Positions 1 to 8,995 of a stretch of DNA of 64,000 nt are shown in pieces. Under the pieces are notes generated by a model. The model ran no database searches and was not told the origin of the DNA. It worked only from the letters and a program-made list of their open reading frames with translations. Numbering within the stretch: position 1 is the first letter of the stretch; every line of letters starts with the position of its first letter. This stretch comes from Paenibacillus sp. YN15 (lineage in GTDB: Bacteria > Bacillota > Bacilli > Paenibacillales > NBRC-103111), in the NCBI RefSeq assembly GCF_003285005.1, contig NZ_QMFA01000019.1, forward strand, positions 59,557-123,556, read 5' to 3'. The translations under genes were made by a program, and so were the position numbers.

Positions 1-1649
1 CCGCCAAGATTGTGGAAGCCCAAGCTCAAGCTCTGGGCCGCCTTCCCGGTGTCATTGCCTGGCAAATCGACAATGAATTGAAGTCCCATGTAGCGGAATG
101 CTTCTGCGATACCTGCCGCGGACTGTGGCAAAAGTGGCTGGAGAAGCGTTACGGAACCGTCCAAGCCCTGAACGAGGCCTGGGGAACGGCGGTGTGGAGC
201 CAAACCTACCAATGCTTTGAGCAAATTCCGCAGCCTTCGACGGCAGTCCCTTTCCTGCACAGCTCGTCCCTCTCCACCATGCACCAGCTTTTTTCGATGG
301 AAAAAATCGCTGAATTTGCGGATATGCAGGCGTCCATCATCCGCAGGCATTCTCCGCAGCCCATTACCCATAACAGCAGCATAGCGTTCCATCTGGATAA
401 TGAGCGGCTGTTCCGCGGCCTGGATTTTGCCTCTTACGACACCTATGCCAGCTTCCCGAACCGGAACGCTTATTTGATCAACTGCGATTTATGGCGCAAT
501 GTGAAAAAAGGCCGGGATTTCTGGGTGATGGAAACCAGTCCCTGCCATGGCGGCTCGCTGCATGGCCAGCCCCAGCTGCATCCGGACGGCTACTTAAAGG
601 CCGAAGCGGCGGCAGCGTATGCGTTGGGAGCGGAAGCCTTCTGCTACTGGCTGTGGAGACAGCAGCGCTCCGGCAGCGAACAGCCCCACGGAGCGATCCT
701 AAGCGCCTGGGGCAACCCCTCTATCGGTTACCGGAATGTGCTGGAGGTGGAGGAGGCGCGAAAGACGCTGGAGCCGGTGATCCTGGACACCCGCCCGCTT
801 CAGGCGGAGGTGGGTTTGACGTATTCCGATCGGTCCAAGGTGTTTTTGCGGACCGAGCCTCACCGGAAGCTGCAGCACCGCTCCTTGATTACCCATTTTT
901 ATGAGCAACTGCTCCATTTGGGGCTTCACCGCGATTTGGTACCGGAAGGAGCAGCGGCATTGGACGGCTACAAGCTGTATGCTTCCCCCTACCTCCCTTA
1001 TCTACCCAAGGAGCTGACAGACCGGGCGGTTGCCCGGGTGAAGCAAGGAGCGGTGTGGATTGTAGGCCCGCTTACCGGGGGAAGAACCGAAGAGCATACG
1101 ATTCCAACCGACGCCGCTTTGGGCCGGTATCTGGAGGAGCTTGCAGGTGTGGAGACTCTCTACACCTATCCCATGGACGGCAGCGGCACTACGGGTACGG
1201 CCTTTGGCCATACGGCTCCGCTGTCGTTATGGAGCGCCGTGTTCCGGCCGGTAGCCGCCCAAGCTATGGGGGTTATTGACCAGGGGCCTGCCCGGGGCGA
1301 GGCTTTTTTGACGGAGCGGCGGCTTGGCCGCGGCAAAATTGTCATGCTGGGGTCTATGCCTGCGGGGGCTGAGGGCGATGCTATGCTGCGGCGGATTCTT
1401 CTTCATTATGCGGATGAGGCGGGGGTTGCCCTGCGGACGGATGTTACGCCGGGCACCATTGTGGCTCCCCGGGAAGGGAAGGGTTACCGGGTGTGGGTGG
1501 CTGTGAACATGGACGGCCAAGGAGGAAGCGTCACCCTGCCGCCGGGCTGCCGGGATGGGCTGACCGGGGAGCCGGTTCCGGCAGGACGCCTCTCCCTCTC
1601 CCCTTTTGATTGCCGCGTGATCCGCATGGAGCTTCCCGCCAAATCATGA
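1..1649 (+). CDS. Beta-galactosidase, glycoside hydrolase family 42 (5' end off the window)
   Basis: This is the C-terminal ~548 residues of a GH42 beta-galactosidase, which hydrolyses terminal beta-galactosides inside the cell. The reading frame is open to the left edge, with codons starting at base 3, so the true start is outside. Near the visible beginning is GVIAWQIDNE, whose Glu is the expected acid/base. About 150 residues later FWVMETSP carries the expected nucleophile Glu. The cluster ECFCDTC matches the zinc-binding cysteines of A4-type enzymes. A middle trimerisation-like region and a C-terminal beta domain follow. The gene ends 12 bases before the next gene on the same strand. The exact natural substrate (lactose, or plant galactosides) cannot be read from sequence. 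Confidence 0.88.
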   Translation, partial: AKIVEAQAQALGRLPGVIAWQIDNELKSHVAECFCDTCRGLWQKWLEKRYGTVQALNEAWGTAVWSQTYQCFEQIPQPSTAVPFLHSSSLSTMHQLFSMEKIAEFADMQASIIRRHSPQPITHNSSIAFHLDNERLFRGLDFASYDTYASFPNRNAYLINCDLWRNVKKGRDFWVMETSPCHGGSLHGQPQLHPDGYLKAEAAAAYALGAEAFCYWLWRQQRSGSEQPHGAILSAWGNPSIGYRNVLEVEEARKTLEPVILDTRPLQAEVGLTYSDRSKVFLRTEPHRKLQHRSLITHFYEQLLHLGLHRDLVPEGAAALDGYKLYASPYLPYLPKELTDRAVARVKQGAVWIVGPLTGGRTEEHTIPTDAALGRYLEELAGVETLYTYPMDGSGTTGTAFGHTAPLSLWSAVFRPVAAQAMGVIDQGPARGEAFLTERRLGRGKIVMLGSMPAGAEGDAMLRRILLHYADEAGVALRTDVTPGTIVAPREGKGYRVWVAVNMDGQGGSVTLPPGCRDGLTGEPVPAGRLSLSPFDCRVIRMELPAKS

Positions 1650-1661
1650 TACACTGGGGAT

Positions 1662-2507
1662 ATGAGCCCATTTAGATCTACAATCGATCCTCTTCAGCCC
1701 CATCTTCAAACGGATTGCAGCCAATGCTTCGGCCTGTGCTGCGTTGCCCTGCCCTATGCCAAGTCGGCGGATTTCCCCTGTGATAAACCGGGGGGAAGCC
1801 CTTGCCGGCATCTGCAAAAGGATTACCGCTGCGGCATTCATGACTCCCTGCGGAAGCAGGGCTACAAGGGCTGCACCGTCTACGACTGCTTCGGGGCGGG
1901 GGAGCGTGTCTCCAAGCTGACGTTCCACGGACGCAGCTGGCGGGAGGACGGCAATACAGCCCCGCTAATGCTGGCCGTGTTCCCGATTATGCAGCAGCTG
2001 CATGAAATCATCAGCTATCTAAGGGAAATTCTCGCCGGGGAACGGACGGCCACTGTGCATGAGGAAGCCGGGGATGCTTTAACCCGGCTGGAAGCTTGGG
2101 CCGGCCTGCCGCCGGAGGAGCTGCTTGCCCTGGATTTGGCGGCGGTGCGTGCGGCGGTGAATGAGACGCTGCTGGAGGCCAGCCGCCTGGTCCGGCAAAG
2201 CGGGGTGCAGGAATCCGGCCGCAGCGCCGGAGCTCTTCCCGCGCGGAAGGACTTCATGGGCGCCAACCTGAAGGGCAAGCGGTGGCGGGGCACGGACCTA
2301 AGAGGCGCCATGCTTATTGCCGCCAATTTGCAGCAGGCCGATCTGCGGGATTGCGACATGATCGGAGCGGACCTGCGGGATGCGGATTTGCGGGGCGCGG
2401 ACCTAAGAGGCGCGCTGTTCCTGTCGCAGATGCAGGTCAATTCCGCCATGGGGGATGCCCGCACCAAGCTGCCGTCGGGTTTGCGGGCGCCCGCCCATTG
2501 GGCATAA
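1662..2507 (+). CDS. Pentapeptide-repeat protein with N-terminal cysteine cluster (YybG-like)
   Basis: The 281-residue protein has two parts. Residues 19-75 hold nine cysteines (for example FGLCC, FPCDK, YRCGIHD, CTVYDCFG), a pattern like small zinc- or iron-cluster domains. From about residue 185 to 250 there is a run of pentapeptide repeats of the A(D/N)LRG type, which fold into a right-handed beta helix. The middle is a helical, Glu/Leu-rich linker. It resembles Bacillus YybG; no biochemical role is known to me. It starts 12 bases after the beta-galactosidase stop but has little SD sequence (TACACTGGGGATATG). No membrane segment or signal peptide is seen. Confidence 0.8.
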   Translation: MSPFRSTIDPLQPHLQTDCSQCFGLCCVALPYAKSADFPCDKPGGSPCRHLQKDYRCGIHDSLRKQGYKGCTVYDCFGAGERVSKLTFHGRSWREDGNTAPLMLAVFPIMQQLHEIISYLREILAGERTATVHEEAGDALTRLEAWAGLPPEELLALDLAAVRAAVNETLLEASRLVRQSGVQESGRSAGALPARKDFMGANLKGKRWRGTDLRGAMLIAANLQQADLRDCDMIGADLRDADLRGADLRGALFLSQMQVNSAMGDARTKLPSGLRAPAHWA

Positions 2508-2613
2508 GTACCGCCGAGTTGCCAACGGCTGTCGGGGCGTTGACGTCACGCAACTGATGCCGGACGGCAACGGCGGACCCAGCGTTGCACTCACGCAGCT
2601 GGGCCCGGATTAG

Positions 2614-2804
2614 ATTCTAACGGAAGTGAGCGCCCCTATTTACACAAAAACCGCCCTCCGCAATTTCTAACGGAAGTACAGGCCGTTATTTGACCTTTTC
2701 AGGGCAAAAACAGGCTTCATGGCATCATATAGCGGCTCTGGCCGCCGTTAGAATTTCTCAAGGCTCATTTCGGAGCAAATAGCGGCTCTCACCGCCGTTA
2801 GAAT
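2614..2804. repeat. Family A nested inverted element, copy 1
   Basis: Two left half-sites containing TCTAACGGAAGT and ending in TATTT lie at 2614-2641 and 2664-2691. Two right half-sites containing TAGCGGCTCT...GCCGTTAGAA, their inverted counterparts, lie at 2727-2753 and 2777-2804. The outer pair matches best with itself (GTGAG core) and the inner pair with itself (CAG core), so the arrangement is nested. Two further copies are in this window (36979-37169 and 46526-46714). Confidence 0.85.
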
Positions 2805-2832
2805 CTGCCTGTCCCGCAACGCAAAAATCATT

Positions 2833-2921
2833 CCCCCAAAAGTGACGTACTGCTTCGAAAGTATATCCCGGGTACTTTTGGGGAAGCCCCCGAATGAAAA
2901 TGCAGGCCTCCCGCATTTTCG
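2833..2921 (+). repeat. CCCCCAAAAGT hairpin element, copy 1
   Basis: The core CCCCAAAAGT pairs with ACTTTTGGGG about 30 bases later, and the second arm is followed by AAGCCCCC, which could pair with the same G run instead. A second hairpin, GAAAATGC...GCATTTTC, follows at 2896-2920. Four more copies occur in the window, mostly next to gene 3' ends. Confidence 0.8.
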
Positions 2922-2922
2922 T

Positions 2923-2973
2923 AAAAAAAGCCCTTGGTTCCGCGCGTACAACGCGGCAACCAAGGGCTTTTTT
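2923..2973. terminator. Bidirectional rho-independent terminator
   Basis: The stem AAAGCCCTTGGTTCCGCG pairs with CGCGGCAACCAAGGGCTTT and is flanked by an A run on one side and a T run on the other. It therefore suits phoH2 on the minus strand and can also stop plus-strand transcription. Confidence 0.9.
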
Positions 2974-2996
2974 GCTGTTCTGCTATGCTCCTCCGG

Positions 2997-4328
2997 CTAC
3001 AGCAAATCTGCGGCCAACTGGGCCAAATTGGAGCGTTCCCCCCGCTCCAGCATAATATGCCCGGCAATCCCCTGCTCCTTAAAGCGCTCCACCACATAAG
3101 ACAGACCGTTGCTGGTGGCATCCAGATAAGGATGGTCGATTTGGTGGGGGTCGCCCAGGAGCACAATCTTGCTGCCCTCCCCTACCCGGGAGACGATGGT
3201 TTTCACCTCGTGGCGGGAGAGGTTCTGGGCTTCGTCGATGATAATAAATTGGCCCGGAATAGACCGGCCGCGGATATAGGTCAAAGCCTCCACCTGGATG
3301 CTGCCCAGTCCCGCCAGCACCTTGTCGATGTCCCCCGGCTTTTTCGTATCGAAGAGATACTCCAGGTTATCGTAGATCGGCTGCATCCACGGGCGCAGCT
3401 TTTCGTCCTTTTCCCCGGGCAGATAGCCGATATCCTTGCCCATAGGCACCACCGGCCGGGCGATCAGCAGCTTCTTGTATTTATGGTCATCCTCCACCTT
3501 CATCAATCCCGCGGCAACGGTGAGCAGGGTTTTGCCTGTGCCCGCCTTGCCGGTGAGGGTAACCAGCGGAATATCGTCGTTGAGCAGCAGCTCCAAGGCC
3601 ATCCGCTGCTGGGCGTTGCGCGCCGCAATCCCCCAGATGGGATCATTGCTCAAGAACAAGGGCTCCAGCCGTTTGCCTTCCTTGTTCACCTTGAGCAAAG
3701 CGGATTTGGAGGTGCCCATCTCATCCCTCAGAATCACAAATTCATTGGGATACAAGGTGAAGCCCAAATTCAGGCTTTTCACATCAAGAAAGCGGTAGGT
3801 GTAAAATTCGTCGATAACCGCAGGATGCAGCTTGAGAGTAACGCATCCGGTATACATATCCGAGTTGGACACAACCCGGTCAGACAAATAATCCTGCGCC
3901 GTCAGACCAAGCACATCGGCCTTAATCCGGACCAAGGTGTCCTTGCTCACCAGAATAACCGGCTGGGGATGCTCCTTTTCCTGCTCCTCCATATGATAAT
4001 TCAGCGCAACCGCCAGAATCCGGTTGTCATTGGACATTTCCCCGAAGACATCCTGCATCTTGGCAAAGCTGCGGTGATTCAACTCCACTTTGATCGAACC
4101 GCCGTTATCCAGCGTAACCCCGTCCTGAAGCTTGCCTTTGGCCCGGAAGCCGTCCAGAAGACGGGAGGTGTACCGGGCATTGCGCCCGATTTCGTCGGCC
4201 AGCCGTTTTTTGGCATCCAATTCCTCCAGCACGATGGCGGGGATAATCACATCATTGTCCTCGAAGGCGAATACTGCGTTGGGGTCCTGCAAAAGAACGT
4301 TGGTATCCAGAACATAAATTTTTCTCAT
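2997..4328 (-). CDS. phoH2: PhoH2: PIN-domain nuclease fused to PhoH ATPase (YlaK)
   Basis: The 443-residue protein joins an N-terminal PIN domain (opening MRKIYVLDTNVLLQDP, with the first catalytic Asp) to a C-terminal PhoH ATPase with Walker A TGKAGTGKT and Walker B FIIIDEAQ. PhoH2 proteins are described as ATP-dependent RNA helicase/ribonucleases. The chosen ATG at 4328 has a clear GGAGG nine bases upstream; an extension to 4391 has none. It is divergent from the YlaJ-like lipoprotein gene, as in the Bacillus yla cluster. A strong terminator follows the stop. A second PhoH protein without the PIN domain is at 52172-53164. Confidence 0.9.
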   Translation of the reverse strand: MRKIYVLDTNVLLQDPNAVFAFEDNDVIIPAIVLEELDAKKRLADEIGRNARYTSRLLDGFRAKGKLQDGVTLDNGGSIKVELNHRSFAKMQDVFGEMSNDNRILAVALNYHMEEQEKEHPQPVILVSKDTLVRIKADVLGLTAQDYLSDRVVSNSDMYTGCVTLKLHPAVIDEFYTYRFLDVKSLNLGFTLYPNEFVILRDEMGTSKSALLKVNKEGKRLEPLFLSNDPIWGIAARNAQQRMALELLLNDDIPLVTLTGKAGTGKTLLTVAAGLMKVEDDHKYKKLLIARPVVPMGKDIGYLPGEKDEKLRPWMQPIYDNLEYLFDTKKPGDIDKVLAGLGSIQVEALTYIRGRSIPGQFIIIDEAQNLSRHEVKTIVSRVGEGSKIVLLGDPHQIDHPYLDATSNGLSYVVERFKEQGIAGHIMLERGERSNLAQLAADLL

Positions 4329-4434
4329 AGGGTGTCGCCTCCAAGTGTGTCTAGTCAACCGGCATACATACGATGATGGAGATGTGGTCAAACTATCCTT
4401 ATTCTCGAAAACCTAGAAGGGTGGGAACATCCCG

Positions 4435-4989
4435 ATGCGATTACGATTACGGTTATGGATACTCTTGGTTGCGTTGGCGGCGGTTGCCGCCGGTTGCGGC
4501 AAGGCCGGCCACCAGGCAGGCGAAGGGGAAACCAATCTGCGGGCCCAGCAGGCGCAGCCCGCCAATCCCCAGGAAACGGCCGGACTTCCGGCGGATACGG
4601 CTGCACGTTTGGAGGAGCTGGCCAAAAGCATTCCCCAAGTTGAAGATGCCAAATGCGTTATCATGGGCAAAACAGCGATTGTCGGCATTACCGTGGAGCC
4701 CAATCTGGACCGCTCCCGGGTCAATATTATCAAATACTCCGTTGCGGAAGCTTTCCGCAAGGACCCGGAGGGCATCAATGCCTTCGTCACGGCGGACATG
4801 GCCCTGGGTGAGCGCATCCAGCATGTGCGCGACGACATTCAGAACGGCCGCCCCTTTTCGGGATTTGCCCAGGAGCTGGGCGACATTATCGGACGGGTAG
4901 CGCCGCAAATCCCCAAGGATATTGCACCGATGGACAACGGCAAACACCATGATCCCGACAGCAGCCAGTTCCAGGACGAGAATCTGTAG
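4435..4989 (+). CDS. YhcN/YlaJ-family sporulation lipoprotein
   Basis: The 184-residue protein begins with a basic, hydrophobic signal and a lipobox ending AAGC, so it is probably a lipoprotein on the outer face of a membrane. The mature part has a YhcN/YlaJ-type domain with VEDAKCVIMGKTAIVGI and the region around YSVAEAFRKDP. Family members are made in the forespore and are linked to spore germination or the inner spore membrane. It is divergently placed from phoH2, the same association as ylaJ and ylaK in Bacillus. The site AGGGTGGG upstream may serve as the ribosome site. No forespore sigma promoter could be assigned with confidence in the short gap. Confidence 0.82.
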   Translation: MRLRLRLWILLVALAAVAAGCGKAGHQAGEGETNLRAQQAQPANPQETAGLPADTAARLEELAKSIPQVEDAKCVIMGKTAIVGITVEPNLDRSRVNIIKYSVAEAFRKDPEGINAFVTADMALGERIQHVRDDIQNGRPFSGFAQELGDIIGRVAPQIPKDIAPMDNGKHHDPDSSQFQDENL

Positions 4990-5010
4990 AAGAAATGCGG
5001 AAATAAGTGC

Positions 5011-5042
5011 AGAAAAGCCTAACTGCAGGCGCAGTTAGGCTT
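5011..5042. terminator. Terminator between convergent genes
   Basis: The inverted repeat AAAGCCTAACTGC / GCAGTTAGGCTTT lies between two convergent genes. On the minus strand it is followed by a T run. It includes the stop codon of the downstream minus-strand gene and probably serves both. Confidence 0.8.
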
Positions 5043-5487
5043 TCTTCATGGCTTCAAACACTTGTCCGTCCAGCTTGTCGGCTGCACGTTTGTCGTAGGT
5101 CTTTTCGTATTCGGGTGCAATCGACACGCGGGAGCCGTAGAACATGGCATCTCTGACCTCACGTATCGACACATCGATGCAGGCCAGCTTGAAGGGCACG
5201 CCGGCCAGCTCCTCCGCCACCACACGGGCATCGCCGTAAACCGCGTGGAAGGAACCCGCGGCGAAAAGCGACACGGCCGCCTGCGGCTTGGCCCTAAGGT
5301 TGGCAATGATTCGGGAACGCCCGTCCACTGCGAACCGGATGGTTTTCTCATCCTTGGCGTAAACCCAGGATATGGCGTTGACGACCGGGGCGCCGGTATC
5401 CGCATCCACCGTATTGAGGATGACGAAGGTCTCCTTTTGCAAAGTTGACATCAGCTCTTCATTCAGAACAGTTACCGCTTCTGCCAT
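5035..5487 (-). CDS. Pyridoxamine 5'-phosphate oxidase-fold protein (YlaL-like)
   Basis: The 150-residue protein has the split-barrel flavin-binding fold pattern: FVILNTVDADTGAPVVNAISWVYAKDEKTIRFAVDGRSRIIANLRAKP, followed by a second strand set. Proteins of this type bind FMN, F420 or haem and reduce or oxidise small molecules; this one resembles Bacillus YlaL, whose substrate is unknown to me. Its place next to ylaJ- and ylaK-like genes supports the match. The start at 5487 follows an AAAGGAGGA site. Transcription ends at the hairpin that spans its stop codon. Confidence 0.78.
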   Translation of the reverse strand: MAEAVTVLNEELMSTLQKETFVILNTVDADTGAPVVNAISWVYAKDEKTIRFAVDGRSRIIANLRAKPQAAVSLFAAGSFHAVYGDARVVAEELAGVPFKLACIDVSIREVRDAMFYGSRVSIAPEYEKTYDKRAADKLDGQVFEAMKKA

Positions 5488-5601
5488 ACCATCAGGTCCT
5501 CCTTTGACGTTGTGCCATAGATGCGAAGATAGTGCTGGTGTTCTTACGTCCAGTATAGCATAGCGCTTGGCATTTCGGCCACTAAAGCAAGCGCCCGTCC
5601 G

Positions 5602-6591
5602 CTATTCCAGCTGCTGCTTGAGGTGGGCCGTGGCCATTTTCCACTCTTTATCTGATATGTATACATAAGGGCTTTTCCATTCGCCCTCCAAATGTATATA
5701 CTCCATCTTATCCTTGTCGATTCCAATATATGTCCGAATCATGGACTTCAGCTGCTCCACGGGGATATCCGTGGTGATATGCTCGCCGATTGCCTCCATC
5801 AGATTTCCCGCCGCCAGCACTCCTGCAGGGGTTTTCAGCTTATGGAGCAGCTCCGCCACCACCATTTGCTGCCGGGCATTGCGCTCCTGGTCGCTGGATT
5901 CGGCGGTGCCGTTATTGGATTTGCGGTACCGGACAAAATCCAGGGCGTTTTTGCCGTCCAGGGTCTGAAGTCCTTTGGTCAGGTTAATGTTGGTGCCGTC
6001 CGCCTTGTCCACATACCGCATATCCATGTCCACCTCAACCTTCACCCCGCCAACCGCATCCACAATATCCCGGAATCCCTGGAAATTGACGGTGGCCACA
6101 TAATCCACGGGAACCCCCAAGGCGCCGGCAAACACCTTTTTGATTTTATCCGGCGCGGTGCTTTTGGAGGAAGCCATCAGATTGGGATAGAAGGCGTTGG
6201 CTTTGTTGGCTCTTAAGCCCTGGGACGCCTTCAGATAGGTATCCCTGGGAATCGAAACCACCGTGGCCGATTTGCGCGACGGGTTCAGCGCCGCCACCAT
6301 AATCACATCGGTATTCAGGCTCCCGGTTTTGGGGCGGGAATCCGTCCCCAAAAGCAGCAGCACCAGCGGCTTTTCATTTGCCGCCATGCCGGCGGGAACG
6401 GACTGGTCCGTGCCGATTTTGCCCAGCATGGGCGTGAGCTTAAAGACATACAGGTAGGCGCCGTAGCCGATTGCGCCAACCAATGCCAGAACGGCCATCC
6501 ACACAAAGGCAAAGGCGATTTTGCGTGGTTTGCCGGAGCGCGGGCGGGACTGGCTTCCCTGTTCCCCGGACAGAGGGTCTGACTGAGCCAT
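5602..6591 (-). CDS. LytR-CpsA-Psr (LCP) family wall-polymer ligase
   Basis: The 329-residue protein has a short cytoplasmic N-terminus, one membrane segment near residues 25-50 (FAFVWMAVLALVGAIGYGAY) and an extracellular LCP domain. The signature pieces are present: LLLGTDSR, SIPRDTYL, and DFVRYRKS with the conserved Arg residues. LCP enzymes transfer teichoic acid or other glycopolymers from lipid carriers to peptidoglycan. A longer frame to 6855 exists, but the ATG at 6591 has a CGGAG site and avoids overlap with the upstream gene. It starts 17 bases after that gene, so the two are probably cotranscribed. Organisms of this kind carry several LCP paralogues; which polymer it moves is not visible. 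Confidence 0.88.
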   Translation of the reverse strand: MAQSDPLSGEQGSQSRPRSGKPRKIAFAFVWMAVLALVGAIGYGAYLYVFKLTPMLGKIGTDQSVPAGMAANEKPLVLLLLGTDSRPKTGSLNTDVIMVAALNPSRKSATVVSIPRDTYLKASQGLRANKANAFYPNLMASSKSTAPDKIKKVFAGALGVPVDYVATVNFQGFRDIVDAVGGVKVEVDMDMRYVDKADGTNINLTKGLQTLDGKNALDFVRYRKSNNGTAESSDQERNARQQMVVAELLHKLKTPAGVLAAGNLMEAIGEHITTDIPVEQLKSMIRTYIGIDKDKMEYIHLEGEWKSPYVYISDKEWKMATAHLKQQLE

Positions 6592-6608
6592 GCGGCATTC
6601 ATCTCCGT

Positions 6609-6881
6609 TTAATGATATTTGGGATTGGCATCGATATCCGAAAGCAGCTGCTCCGCCTGCTCTCTGCCGAACATTTGCATTTTGGTTTTGCCGTTTACCG
6701 TGTAGCGGATGTGGATCATCGTCGTGTCCTGGGCGCTGATGGCCAATTCGCTGACGCCATGATCCTCCGTCAGAATGTCCTCGAAAAAACGGACTGTTTC
6801 CTTGGCCGCCCGATCCTCCGGCCTGGCTTCCGCCACCAGATGAATTTGCAGCCAATTAAAAAGCGACTCTTCCAGCTTCAT
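6609..6881 (-). CDS. Conserved hypothetical 90-residue protein
   Basis: I do not recognise a named family. The protein is small, soluble and acidic, starting MKLEESLFNWLQIHLVAEARPED, with an alternating helix-strand pattern: helix about 1-40, then strands around TMIHIRYTVNG and a final helix. It has no signal peptide or membrane segment and no cysteines. It lies 17 bases upstream of the LCP gene on the same strand and behind the typA terminator, so the pair forms a small unit. The ATG is preceded by AAGGGAGAG. The regular composition and good ribosome site make it a real gene. Confidence 0.72.
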   Translation of the reverse strand: MKLEESLFNWLQIHLVAEARPEDRAAKETVRFFEDILTEDHGVSELAISAQDTTMIHIRYTVNGKTKMQMFGREQAEQLLSDIDANPKYH

Positions 6882-6942
6882 GGCAAACTCTCCCTTTTTG
6901 TATCCATTCGGATACCTCTGCTTTTATTCGCCAAAATTTGCA

Positions 6943-6974
6943 AAAAAGGCCCGGCGCAAACGCACCGGACCTGA
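6943..6974 (-). terminator. Terminator after typA
   Basis: On the minus strand GGTCCGGTGC pairs with GCGCCGGGCC and is followed by TTTTTTG. It separates typA from the small gene pair downstream. Confidence 0.85.
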
Positions 6975-7061
6975 CTTCCCTTCAGCTACAGGCCGTTGCC
7001 AGCTTGCGAAAGTCTTGCATATCCCAAAGTCTGCCGCCGCCCGCCTGCCCTGTGGGGCAGA

Positions 7062-8903
7062 TTAGGAGTTCACTTCCGCGTTTTTGCGCTGCTTATCTGC
7101 CCGCTCACGCTCGCCGCGGTTCAGGAGCTTCTTGCGCAGCCGGATGGACTTGGGGGTAATTTCACAATACTCATCATCGTTCAAATATTCAAGGGCGGCC
7201 TCCAGGGAGAAAATCCGCGGCGTCTTCATGCGCACCGTTTCTTCCTTGGTGGCGGAGCGGATATTGTTCACCGCTTTTTCCTTGCAGATGTTGACGACAA
7301 TATCCGTATCCCGGGTATGCTCGCCCACGATCATGCCCTCATACACCTCGGTGCCGGGCATCAGGAACAGGATGCCGCGGTCCTCAACGGACAGAATGCC
7401 GTACAGGGTGGAGGTGCCGCTTTCGGTGGAGATCAGCACGCCCTGGTGGCGTCCGCCAACTCCGGCTCCCAGGTAAGGGCCATATTTCTCGAAGGCATGG
7501 TTCATCACACCGTAGCCGCGGGTCAGTGTCAGGAAATGGGTCCGGTATCCGATCAACCCGCGGGCGGGGATCAGGAACTCCAGACGGACAGAGCCCATGC
7601 CGTTGTTGGTCATGTTGATCATTTCCGCCTTGCGGCTGCCCAGGCTCTCCATTACCGCGCCCATGCTTTCCTCGGGCACGTCGATAATGAGGCGTTCGAT
7701 GGGCTCCATCTTTTCACCGTCGATTTCCTTGATGATAACCTCGGGTTTGGAAACCTGCATTTCATAACCTTCCCGGCGCATATTCTCAATGAGAATGCCC
7801 AGATGCAGCTCGCCGCGGCCCGATACGATAAAGGCGTCGGGGCTGTCGGTATCTTCCACCCGGAGGCTGACGTCGGTTTCCACTTCCTTATACAACCGCT
7901 CCCGCAGCTTGCGGGAGGTAACGAACTTGCCTTCCTTGCCGGCGAAGGGGCTGTTGTTTACCAGGAAGGACATCTGCAGGGTAGGCTCGTCAATCTCCAG
8001 CACGGGCAGCGCTTCGGGGTTGGCCAGATCGGCAATGGTTTCACCGATGTTGATATCCTTGATGCCGGCAATGGCAACAATATCCCCGGCTCCCGCTTCA
8101 TCCACTTCAACCCGCTTCAGACCCTGGAAGCCGAACAGCTTCTCGATGCGGGCTTGCTTGACGGTTCCCTCCCGGGTACAAACCGCTACAGCTTGTCCTT
8201 GGCGGATAACGCCGCGGTTAATCCGGCCGATGGCGATACGGCCCATATAATCATTATAATCCATCAAGGTAACAAGGAATTGGAGCGGATCTTCGACACT
8301 TTCGGTAGGGGCGGGGGTACGGCCTACAATGGTTTCATAAATGGCTTCCATATTAGGCTGTTGATCATCGGCAGTAAGGGAAGAGGTCCCTTGAAGGGCT
8401 GAAGCGTATACCACAGGGAAGTCCAGCTGCTCATCGGAAGCGCCAAGCTCAATGAAAAGATCCAGCACTTCGTCGATGACTTCCTCCGGGCGGGCATTGG
8501 GGCGGTCGATTTTGTTCACGACAACAATGGGGTGCAGGCCGCTTTCCAGAGCCTTGCGGGTAACAAACTTGGTTTGGGGCATACAGCCCTCGAAGGCATC
8601 CACCACCAGAAGAACGCCGTCCACCATCTTCATGATCCGTTCCACTTCACCGCCGAAGTCGGCGTGGCCCGGGGTGTCGACGATATTGATCAGATAGTCC
8701 TTATATTCAATCGCGGTGTTTTTGGCCAGAATGGTGATGCCGCGTTCGCGCTCGATGTCGTTGGAGTCCATGGCGCGCTCCTGAATGGCTTCATTTTCCC
8801 GGAAAATGCCGGATTGCTGAAGCAGCTTGTCTACCAGCGTGGTTTTGCCGTGGTCAACGTGGGCGATAATGGCGATATTGCGGATTTTCTCTCTTGCATG
8901 CAT
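7062..8903 (-). CDS. typA: TypA/BipA ribosome-associated GTPase
   Basis: This is a 613-residue translational GTPase of the EF-G/LepA superfamily. The G1 motif is [10 protein letters not shown]3 is DTPGHADF and G4 is NKIDRP, followed by the EF-G-like domains and the TypA-specific C-terminal domain. TypA acts on the ribosome and helps 50S assembly and growth at low temperature and under stress. The length is standard when the ATG at 8903 is used, and it is preceded by GAGAGGAA. The longer frame to 9005 has no ribosome site. Bacillus ylaG (typA) sits in the same neighbourhood as ylaJ, ylaK and ylaL, so the local order is partly conserved. Confidence 0.96.
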   Translation of the reverse strand: MHAREKIRNIAIIAHVDHGKTTLVDKLLQQSGIFRENEAIQERAMDSNDIERERGITILAKNTAIEYKDYLINIVDTPGHADFGGEVERIMKMVDGVLLVVDAFEGCMPQTKFVTRKALESGLHPIVVVNKIDRPNARPEEVIDEVLDLFIELGASDEQLDFPVVYASALQGTSSLTADDQQPNMEAIYETIVGRTPAPTESVEDPLQFLVTLMDYNDYMGRIAIGRINRGVIRQGQAVAVCTREGTVKQARIEKLFGFQGLKRVEVDEAGAGDIVAIAGIKDINIGETIADLANPEALPVLEIDEPTLQMSFLVNNSPFAGKEGKFVTSRKLRERLYKEVETDVSLRVEDTDSPDAFIVSGRGELHLGILIENMRREGYEMQVSKPEVIIKEIDGEKMEPIERLIIDVPEESMGAVMESLGSRKAEMINMTNNGMGSVRLEFLIPARGLIGYRTHFLTLTRGYGVMNHAFEKYGPYLGAGVGGRHQGVLISTESGTSTLYGILSVEDRGILFLMPGTEVYEGMIVGEHTRDTDIVVNICKEKAVNNIRSATKEETVRMKTPRIFSLEAALEYLNDDEYCEITPKSIRLRKKLLNRGERERADKQRKNAEVNS

Positions 8904-8995
8904 AGTATGGGATTCCTCTCGCTTCCAATAAAATAGCGCCGGACAGCTCCGACGCTTGACTTTTGTTCTAAGTATACGTTTTGCGGGCCAAAAAA

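Larger units (their letters stand above)
2508..2996. other. Gene-free convergent intergenic region filled with repeats
   Basis: This stretch lies between the 3' ends of two convergent genes. It holds one nested inverted element of family A (2614-2804), one CCCCCAAAAGT hairpin element (2833-2921) and a bidirectional terminator (2923-2973). No credible coding frame is present. Confidence 0.7.

Noticed and set aside
2934..4376. Long 480-codon plus-strand frame opposite phoH2
   Set aside because: It lies antisense to a gene with clear PIN and PhoH motifs, has no ribosome site and has an atypical His/Gln-rich composition.
6996..8402. 468-codon plus-strand frame opposite typA
   Set aside because: Antisense shadow of typA; the minus frame has all GTPase motifs.
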